A stretch of 64,000 nucleotides of DNA, taken from the NCBI GenBank assembly GCA_011317545.1, contig WUJK01000002.1:3162001-3226000 (forward strand). Reading direction: 5' to 3'. Positions within the stretch are counted from its first letter, which is position 1. Each line of letters begins with the position of its first letter. The notes under the pieces are model-generated. The model searched no databases and was not told where the DNA came from. It saw only the letters and a program-made list of their open reading frames with translations. A program made the position numbers and the translations under genes. The stretch is from Coniella vitis. Taxonomy: Eukaryota > Ascomycota > Sordariomycetes > Diaporthales > Schizoparmaceae. Positions 56,892 through 64,000 of the stretch are shown piece after piece.

Positions 56892-59706
56892 TCAATTTTT
56901 GTCATTTATGCTTGATATCTCATGCTCTTCTGAGCCAGAGTCGCCAAGAGGCTCATCCTCCCAGTCAGAGTCGTCGTCATCCAGAACATACCCATAATCT
57001 TCGTCATCTTCGTCATCGTCGCCTTCCACAAGGTCGCCAAACTCTTCGAAACTGCTCGTTGAGATGATTTGCTGGGTATGCTTGACCAGCAGATCCAGCC
57101 CTTGCTTTTTCTTCTCCGGATCCTTTGCCATGTCATCACCGAGGAGCAACGGCACTTGCACCAGCTTGTCGACAGAGAGGCCCTGTGCTGAAGTAAACTG
57201 CACTCCAGCCTTTAGCAGCGCCTCGGGACTGACATGCCGAGCGAACGTCAACAGGAGCTTCCAGCTGACGTAGAAGAGATTCATAAAGTCCAGTGCCAGG
57301 ATTCCATTCAACTGCTCCGCCACCGTGTCCTCGAGGATCTGGATCTGCTGCAGCGGCGACAACTGCGCCAAAAACGCCCTCCGCCGCGCGGCGCGCTGCT
57401 GATTTCGCAGACTAGCCCTCTCCTCAGCCATGGCTTTCTGGTCCTCGGACAAGACGCCCTGCGAGTGTGGCTGCGCGCTCGGCTTGTTGTTGCTGATACC
57501 CCGCAGCACAGTCGCGAGGTGCTCCTCCGCGGCGGCGCGCTCACCCATCAGCTCGCGCTCGAGACGCTGTTCAATCAGACCTTGCATGTACTGCAAGAAG
57601 TACTGCGCGCCGCGGTCGTCTTGTGCGTAGCGCTTCGCTAGGTGCTGCCGCGTGCGCACTGCCTGCTTGAATTCCTCAGTCTGGCCTTGAACTGCGTCAA
57701 GGGCAACGTTGCGCGGCTTGGGTGCACTCAAGTTGATGTCTCTCGGTATGACTGCTTCAACACTTTGCAGAATTGCGACTGGGGATTTCCCTTGATCGCG
57801 CAGCGCAACATTCAGCGCGCTGTCAATGGTCCACGTAGCCAGGAACTTGTCCATGTCGGTCCACGCTGGGAATCCGCCGCCGTGTTCGGGCAAGTGGGTG
57901 GTTGCCTTTTGCGCAGCAAAGTATAGAAAAGCAGCCGCCTCGACAACCACGGATCGCTGGACATACTCGTGGCCCAGCTCGTTCATAAACAACTTTGCTC
58001 GAAACTCGAGCAGTCCTGCCCAGACTGGCTCGTGTCGGAGGAGGTAGAAAGGCTGTACCTCGTTCTCCATGTGCATCCGCGCATACCGTGGGAGTTTGTC
58101 CTCGAGGACGACGTCGTGGAGCATGAAGCGGCTGACTTCCCTCTGTCGCTGCCGCATTGACTTGCGCAGCTCGTACCGCGGGCCTGTAGCCCACTCGATC
58201 TGGAGCGGCAGTCCGCGCGCGATCCGGTCGGCGGTCGCGCGAAGCTGCTTATAAGGATGCTTGACCGCGTCCTCCATGATGTTGCGAATGTCAACGTACA
58301 GCTGCAGGGAAAAGATGAAGGCTGAGCACCAGTCGTAGCAGTGCAGCGCTTGCTGGAAGTTGAGCAGCAGCTCCGACTCGGCGGGCAGGATCTCGGGCGC
58401 TCCGCCATTCTTCTTGAGCGCCTTGACGCAGACCACGTCAAACAGCAGGTCGCTAATGACGGCGTTTTTGAAATTGTCGAGCTCTCTGGCCTTGGTCGCA
58501 CCGTACTGTGCCCGCTGCCTGTCGGCTTTGTGGATCATGGCTGTCTTTCCGGGCGGGATGTTGCTGAGCAAGTGGCGGATTTGGGTAAAGGCAGGGCTGG
58601 CGAGCCAGTCCCATTCGTCCTTGTAGATGCGCTCGTTACTCTCCTTGAGGCTCAGCCCTTCGTACTCGTCGTAGTCAATGTGTTCCATACCCGTCTCGGT
58701 GAAGATGAACATCATCATGACCTCGTATTGGCCCATGCCCGGGTCACGGATGCCGAGACGCCGCATGTCCATGAGCAGATCGTGCTCCATCTGGTGGTAG
58801 AGCTCAAACGCTGCGTTGGTGATGACCGCGAGCGTGTTGAGCGAGATGGAGCGGTCAAAGTAGTAGTCGCACCAGCGCTCACAAATGTACGAGCGGATTG
58901 TGTTGAAGTCCTCAAAGAAGCAATAAATCATCAGGAAGTAGTCAAACTCTTGGTCGTCGCCGTCGTCACCATCGTCGCCCAGACCAAAGTCAAACTGCTC
59001 GATCCATGACGAGTCGCGACTGGCGCGGGTGCTGGCCGCGGCCCCTGACGATGGAGCGGTTGCATCGCGTTCTTGCTGCTGACGCTTCTTGGCCTTGCCT
59101 CCCTTTGCTGCTGGCTTCTTTTTCTTGCCGCCCTTTTTGGCTTTGGTGGTGGAGGAGGCCTTGTTCGTCGCCTGCGCGTCCACGTCAGCGTCTCCATTCT
59201 CGTCCTCGTCCTCGTCCTCCGGATCGGCATCTGACGAGGTCTGCACGTGCAGATGCTCAAACATGTTGCTCAGATCAGCCAGCGTCATGCCACCCTCCCT
59301 CTCAGCGCCGTCCGCCGCCTTGGCCGTCGACCGTGCACCCACCCCGCCGCCAGGCATCCTTGCCCGGAGCGCCTCGAACTTGGCCAAGACGCGCTCGAGG
59401 ACCTGGATGATGTGCTCGTGAGCGGCGTTCTTGTCGCGCCCTTCAGGGTTGCTGCTACTGCCGTGCTTCGTCTGCTTGTCACCAGGAGCCGCGCCAGCCG
59501 TCGCCGTCTGGTTGCGGCGAAAGAACGCGGCGCTCTTTTTCCGCAGGCCAATGACGTCGCGCAGGATGTTGATGGGCGCGCTGGGGATGTCCTCGGGGCG
59601 GGCGTTGTCGACAATGGCCGAGGCCATTTGCTCGAGCTCGCTCCAGTGGATGTAGACGTCGCTGTCGAGGGACGCTTTAGCTGCCTTTTGGGCCGTATTC
59701 TTGTTG

Positions 59707-59739
<33 letters not shown>

Positions 59740-59918
59740 TTTGCAGGATCAAAAGTCCCAGTCGACGTCGACGACACATGGCCATTCGCACCATTCGCGT
59801 GCGCGCCAGCGGCGGGCGTGACCTTGTCCGCTGTCTGCTTCAGCCAGCGCGTGAACTGTGCCTGGCCCAGCTTGTAGCGGTGCCAGGTGCCGCCACGAAA
59901 GCGGTTGCTGCGGTCCAT
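56892..59918 (-). CDS. DUF6604 domain protein, large
   Basis: A single exon of 1,008 aa. The N-terminus (FRGGTWHRYKLGQAQFTRWLKQTA) and following helical region with LDSDVYIHWSELEQMASAIVDN match the fungal DUF6604 pattern, a domain of unknown function that often begins with a Y-K-x-x-T-x-x-F-x-x-W-L motif. Within it is a poly-Gln run (nine codons of a CAG/CAA repeat) and a basic stretch KKGGKKKKPAAKGGKAKKRQQQ that could be a nuclear localisation signal. The middle and C-terminal regions are helical without named motifs. The C-terminus is strongly acidic (EGDDDEDDEDYGYVLDDDD). The protein is probably nuclear or cytosolic, and its function is not known. The start is the first ATG of the frame, followed immediately by the domain. 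Confidence 0.75.
59709..59737. repeat. In-frame CAG repeat encoding poly-Gln
   Basis: About nine CTG triplets on + (CAG on the coding strand) in the N-terminal part of the DUF6604 gene. Confidence 0.9.
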
Positions 59919-59998
59919 GCTGGGGCTGGCGGCGTGGAGGGTGGGTAGGCAATGGTGCCTCTCTTTCTCACATTGCGTCGCTCACTGGGTGAGGTTTT

Positions 59999-60000
<2 letters not shown>

Positions 60001-60035
<35 letters not shown>
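60001..60035. repeat. (CAG)11 repeat
   Basis: Eleven perfect CAG units, 83 bp upstream of the DUF6604 start, so probably within its 5' leader (as CTG in transcript sense). Confidence 0.95.
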
Positions 60036-60036
<1 letters not shown>

Positions 60037-61005
60037 GTTCAGGGCGTGCAGGGCGTGCGGCTGCAGCTGGGAGGCCATATGAGGGTTAGGGTATTAGTGA
60101 GGGCAAAACAGTGGCAGTGATGAGATGCAAGCCCTCCAAAAGGGGCAATAGAGCGACATCCTTTGGAATGGGGGAAACAGGCCCACCAACCACAGCGGCC
60201 GTGGACCGTGAGCGAGAAATTAATCACAGTAGGGGGGATAAAGAGGAGACCAAGAAGCGGGACCTGATGGTGAAGATGCGAGGTGAAGAGTTGCAGGACG
60301 CGCGACAGAGGAAGAAAAAGTAGCTGGCACAGAAGGTGAGATGAGCTGGATCCAGCATAAACGCGCGAGGAATTCACGAGAAGCGGTCGTTGATATCGGG
60401 GCATTGCTTGATCCCTCGGATGGACTGACCACAGAGTCAGTATATGCACAGCGGAAAGGGGTGAAGTAAAATATAGTGAGCGGATAGGCCAGTCCCATAG
60501 CACAGTCTGTCTATATGTGACAACTGCCATCCAAATAGGCGCATGAGTTTGTCCACACGTCTATTAGAGTGGTAATTCAGTCCACCCTGAGGAATGACTC
60601 TACCCTTCTGCCAACGGAAGAAGCCTTGTTGCGCCGACAACCGGATTTGTGGAAAATTACCAGGCCGGCCTCGCCATCGCCCATCCCAGACAGCAGATGC
60701 TGCCGACGACATCGCTGCCACCTGACCCAGACGCTTGAGTTGCGTCCTCAACCCGTTGAATATGCACGTTCGCCCCTTTCCAGCCTGTTCTATTGAAACG
60801 CTCCTCGACTGCAAAGGGCCCAGTGCAGTGGTCTCTCGGTAAAGAATGCCGAGATGCTGCGTCATGGCGATATATCCAGGTCCAAAGTCACTCTCCAACC
60901 CTAGTCCATGGGCATCTTGTACCGCGCACCGCTGTCGAAATGAAGGACTGCTTAATTTACTTTGACTCTCTATGCATATCGAGTGGGCCACTTGCATTGT
61001 TGCCG

Positions 61006-61035
61006 GTCTGGCTGGCTGGCTGGCTGGCTGGCTGG
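61006..61035. repeat. (CTGG)n microsatellite
   Basis: Seven tandem CTGG units about 150 bp upstream of the GH28 ATG. Confidence 0.9.
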
Positions 61036-61182
61036 TATATAGCACACTCGATCTTCACCCTGACAAGCACATCCCTTGGACTGGATACAGCAGAATCAAC
61101 TCCTTGCTCTCCCACACTCGTTTGCTACTGTGCTTCCACAACGTTGCTTTGCTGTGCGAGAACGTGTCGAATCCCGCGCAGA

Positions 61183-62636
61183 ATGTACGTCTCCAGACTG
61201 CCCCTTCTGGCCGCGCTGAGCCTCCTGACAGCCTCGTCGGCGGCCTACTTCCTGCCAGAGACGCTGGGCAGTTCCGTGGCCAGCTGCGTCGTGCCCAAGA
61301 ACACCACCGGCGACGATGACACGCCAGGCATCGCGGCCACGCTGGCCGCCTGCAACAACGGCACCAACGCGCAGATTGTCTTCAGCGCGAACGAGACGTA
61401 CAACCTGTACACGCCCGTCTCCTTCCGAGACCTGACCAACGTCGAGTTCGTCTTCAGCGGCAACCTCTCGCTGCCCGCCAACGTCTCGTATGTCGAGTCG
61501 GTCGTGGCCGACCGCTCGCTCTACCCAGGCCACTGGATCACCTTTGCGGGGAGCAACACGGGCCTCACCCTCACCGGCAGCCAGGACCCCGCCAACGGCT
61601 GGTTCCTCGGCCACGGCGAGCTCTGGTGGCCCATGGCCAACAACACCAGCAACGACTACCGCCCGCACTTCTTCAGCGTCAAGGGCACCGGCGTGCGCCT
61701 GCGCGACATCAAGGTCCTCAACACCGTCGCCTGGGCCTTCTCCCTCGGCGGCACCGACCTGTACATGACCAACACGACCCTCGACGCCCGCTCGAGCGAC
61801 CCCGTCAACGCCTTCCCCTTCAACACAGACGGCATCGACCTCTCGGCGTCGGACGTCGTCATCGACGGCTGGGTGTCGTGGAACGGCGACGACGTGCTCA
61901 ACGTGGCCCCGCCCGCGACCAACGTGACGATGCGCAACATCGTCGCCTACGGCACCCACGGCATCTCGGTGTCGTGCGCGTCCGGCACGGGCGGCGACTA
62001 CCTGTTTGAGAACGCCGTCATCTACGACGCGCTGTTTGGCCCGCGCTTCAAGGGCGAGCTGGGCACCACGTGCAACCTGAGCAACGTCACGTGGCGCAAC
62101 TTTGCCGTCTTCAACACGAGCTACCCCGTGCACTTTGTCGAGAACTACTGGGACCAGGAGACGGCCGTGCCGGCGGGCACCAACACCAGTCTGGCTGCCT
62201 ACGCCACCAACTTCACCTGGTCCAACATTGTCGCCTTTACCAGCGCCGATCTGGCGGATGGCAGCTGCGTCTCGGATCCTTGCTGGACGTATACCGATGG
62301 TAAGTTGTGATTGATCATCATCATCATCATCATCATCATCAATCATCATCATCATCATCAATCATCCATCTTTCTCTTTCGAGCATGTGGACTGGCTGGC
62401 TGCAGCAACAGAGAATCCCAGAGACTGACAAGACTTCCATGTGGATAGGACAATCTACGCAAAAGTCCCTGTACATCATGTGCCACGACGCAGCTCACTG
62501 CGAAGACTTCCACTTTGACAACATTGTCCTCTTTGCATCCGACGGCAAGCCTGGCGAGATGGACTGCACTGGGCTGGAGGGCGTCGAAGGCATGGGCATT
62601 CCGTGCACAAACGGCACGCTGCCCTCGCAGGCATGA
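61183..62636 (+). CDS. GH28-like secreted pectin-degrading enzyme (polygalacturonase family)
   Basis: Exons 61183-62299 and 62422-62636, giving 443 aa. The intron is 122 nt (GTAAGT to ATCCCAG); the acceptor is the one that keeps frame. Residues 1-20 form a signal peptide (SRLPLLAALSLLTASSAAY). The body is a right-handed beta-helix of the GH28 family, which hydrolyses galacturonan or related pectin chains. The four signature blocks are visible: NTDG (FNTDGIDLS), GDD (WNGDDVLNV), GTHGISV in place of the usual GHG(L/I)S, and PRFKGELG in the RIK position. More than ten N-x-S/T sequons indicate heavy glycosylation. Exo-polygalacturonase or rhamnogalacturonase-type activity is possible, and the subfamily is not assignable. 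Exon 2 carries paired Cys (MCHDAAHCEDF). It converges with the P450 gene. Confidence 0.85.
62314..62366. repeat. (ATC)n repeat inside the GH28 intron
   Basis: CAT/ATC triplets with two single interruptions between the donor at 62300 and the acceptor at 62421. If unspliced it would read as poly-His. Confidence 0.9.
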
Positions 62637-62741
62637 TTGCCTCGTTCTTGCTGTAGGAATTCTGAAGATGTATATAGATATAAATGACATGAGCTTCAAG
62701 TGTTAAGAAGACAATTCGATAGGGAGTGTGTGTACAAAGGC

Positions 62742-62770
62742 TGGCTGTGGCTGTGGCTGTGGCTGTGGCT
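62742..62770. repeat. (GGCTGT)n hexanucleotide repeat
   Basis: Nearly five tandem GGCTGT units in the 209-bp gap between the converging GH28 and P450 genes. Confidence 0.9.
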
Positions 62771-62845
62771 GATCACTCGTTGCTGCTTGAGTGCTTATCA
62801 ATAAGTCGTAACTTCCATCTTGGGATGCGCTCACGCTTTGGAAAG

Positions 62846-64000
62846 TCACTCTTTCCTCTTCCTGTCTGTTACTTTAACCCACATGTTGGTATGCACCGGG
62901 ATGAGATAATCATTTCCATCCCACGGGTGCAGTGGGTTGACGAGCTGGAAGTCGAAGTTCCGCAGCAACTATCCACAGCACACGAATTTCAGCATACCAG
63001 CAACATGGGCCACCAGGCCATACCGGTTCACACTCCGAGTCAGGAAAGGAAGAAGGAAAGAAAGAAAGAAAGAAAAGGAAGCCAACTGACCTCGACAATC
63101 ACCTTGTGCAGTTGTGTGAACGCAATCGCCTTTCCCAAGCACGCCCAGCGGCCGGCCCCAAAGTTCATCTCCGTGGTGGCTGTCAGTTCTCGCAGCCTCT
63201 CTGGCGTCTGCCCGAGCCATCGTTCGGGCCGGAAGAGCCCATGGTCTCCCCCAAAGATGGCCTCTGACCGTTGCATTCCTGCCGTGTTGTGGCCGATGCG
63301 TGTCCCGCCTGGTACAAACACGCCGTCAAAGTAGTCTCCCCCAGGAGGGACCTTCTTCATGAGCAATCCGCTAAAAGGTGTCGAGAGTCGCAGTCCTTCG
63401 TATGTGACCGCCTGTGGAAATCAAAGTGTCAGTTTCATCAACAACCTTTTTCCCTCTTCTTCGCAGGCTTCAAAAGCGGACTCCATTGCTCCGGAAACGG
63501 GAATCGAGCATCTGCGACTGACCTGAAGATACCCCAACGCTTTGCCCTCTTCAGCCGTGATAGGCTCCGAGATACGGCCATCCGCAACGGCTTGATCAAT
63601 CTCATCTTGCAAGCGGCGGTAGGCATGGCTACATGTCATGAGATAGAGCAGAGTGGTCCTGATGGTGGTCGCTGTCGTGTCCGAGCCAGCCATGATCTGG
63701 AAAGGTACCTCCGCTTCACACTGTTCCTTGCTCACGCCGTGGCGGATGAAGGAGCCCAGCATGTCTTGTTTCTCTCTGGCGCCTGGCTTGAAGCGCTCAC
63801 TGCACAGTTGTTGGGCAACTCTAGCAAAGGTAATTGTGTCGTTAGCAAGAAAAAGAAGAGATGTTGATCCGTGTGAAACTCACTTTAATAGTATGCCCAC
63901 GCCCGCCTTGTCGGTGGCCTTTGGACCAAAAAGCTTGAGCATCCATGGCGAAGAGATGGTTCTGCCCACCAGAGCAATTTCTCCCGCTAAAGCCATCAAG
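62846..64000 (-). CDS. Cytochrome P450, 3' part (runs off the right edge)
   Basis: Four exons are visible: 64000-63884 (partial), 63820-63523, 63411-63091 and 62968-62846. Introns are 63, 111 and 122 nt, all GT-AG, and frame is kept at each junction. About 286 residues remain. P450 landmarks are the I-helix oxygen-binding motif AGSDTTAT, the K-helix ExxR as EGLR, the PERW region (FRPERWLG), and the haem-binding loop FGAGRWACLGKAIAF with the Cys ligand. The end is typical of fungal microsomal P450s (NFDFQLVNPLHPW). It resembles the pisatin-demethylase-like group, but the substrate is unknown. The N-terminal membrane anchor lies outside the window. The last intron contains an (AAAG)n run. Confidence 0.88.
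63051..63076. repeat. (AAAG)n run in the last P450 intron
   Basis: Six or so tandem GAAA units between the donor at 63090 and the acceptor at 62969. Confidence 0.85.

Larger units (their letters stand above)
59919..61182. other. Divergent promoter region, DUF6604 / GH28
   Basis: 1.26 kb between divergent starts. It contains a (CAG)11 repeat at 60001-60035 in the DUF6604 leader and a (CTGG)n run at 61006-61035 upstream of the GH28 gene. The long frame extending from 60793 is not supported as coding before the ATG at 61183, where a signal peptide begins. Confidence 0.55.

Overview
The window is nuclear DNA of a filamentous ascomycete (Pezizomycotina, most likely a Sordariomycete). The evidence is short GT-AG introns of about 60-200 nt, GC-rich coding exons with C/G-ending codons, typical fungal families (Dal5-type and sugar-type MFS transporters, extracellular intradiol dioxygenase, DUF6604 protein, GH28 enzyme, P450), and a 7.7 kb AT-rich block with the signature of repeat-induced point mutation (RIP: C to T and G to A on both strands). 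I assign no genus.

Layout, left to right. 1.6-5 kb: adenine deaminase (+) and an MCH1-like MFS transporter (-). 6-8 kb: a two-exon F-box protein (+). 8.3-10.4 kb: a seven-exon allantoate-permease-family transporter (-) with a 14-nt microexon. 12.5-14 kb: a small membrane protein and an unresolved stretch. 14.1-22.3 kb, all on +: an NmrA-like protein, an ABM/DUF4188-type monooxygenase, a GPI-anchored barwin-like protein and a sugar/quinate-type MFS transporter. 22,999-30,677: a complete but RIP-mutated Ty3/Gypsy chromovirus with 470-bp LTRs and a 5-bp target duplication. Its gag, protease, RT, RNase H, integrase and chromodomain remnants read on the minus strand, and a further ORF-like stretch between pol and the 3' LTR reads on the plus strand. 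32.3-33.6 kb: an extracellular intradiol dioxygenase (+). 35.7-36.7 kb: a His-rich two-exon protein (-). 36.7-50.2 kb: a 13.5-kb stretch without a supportable gene. 50.2 kb: a second small His-rich protein (+). 52.6-59.9 kb, all on -: arylamine N-acetyltransferase, SET-domain protein, DUF6604 protein. 61.2-62.6 kb: a GH28-like secreted enzyme (+). 62.8 kb to the right edge: the 3' part of a cytochrome P450 (-).

How the genes relate: no classic secondary-metabolite cluster is visible. Nitrogen/purine handling (adenine deaminase, allantoate-family transporter, a GATA-motif cluster nearby) and aromatic-compound handling (sugar/quinate-type transporter, intradiol dioxygenase, on opposite sides of the retroelement) are possible loose themes, both inferred. 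Exon structures were built by hand from splice signals and reading-frame continuity; none is supported by transcripts here. The main observations for follow-up are the antisense ORF in the retroelement, the falling RIP density at the outer edges of its LTRs, and the two His-rich proteins that diverge from a shared 13.5-kb gene desert.
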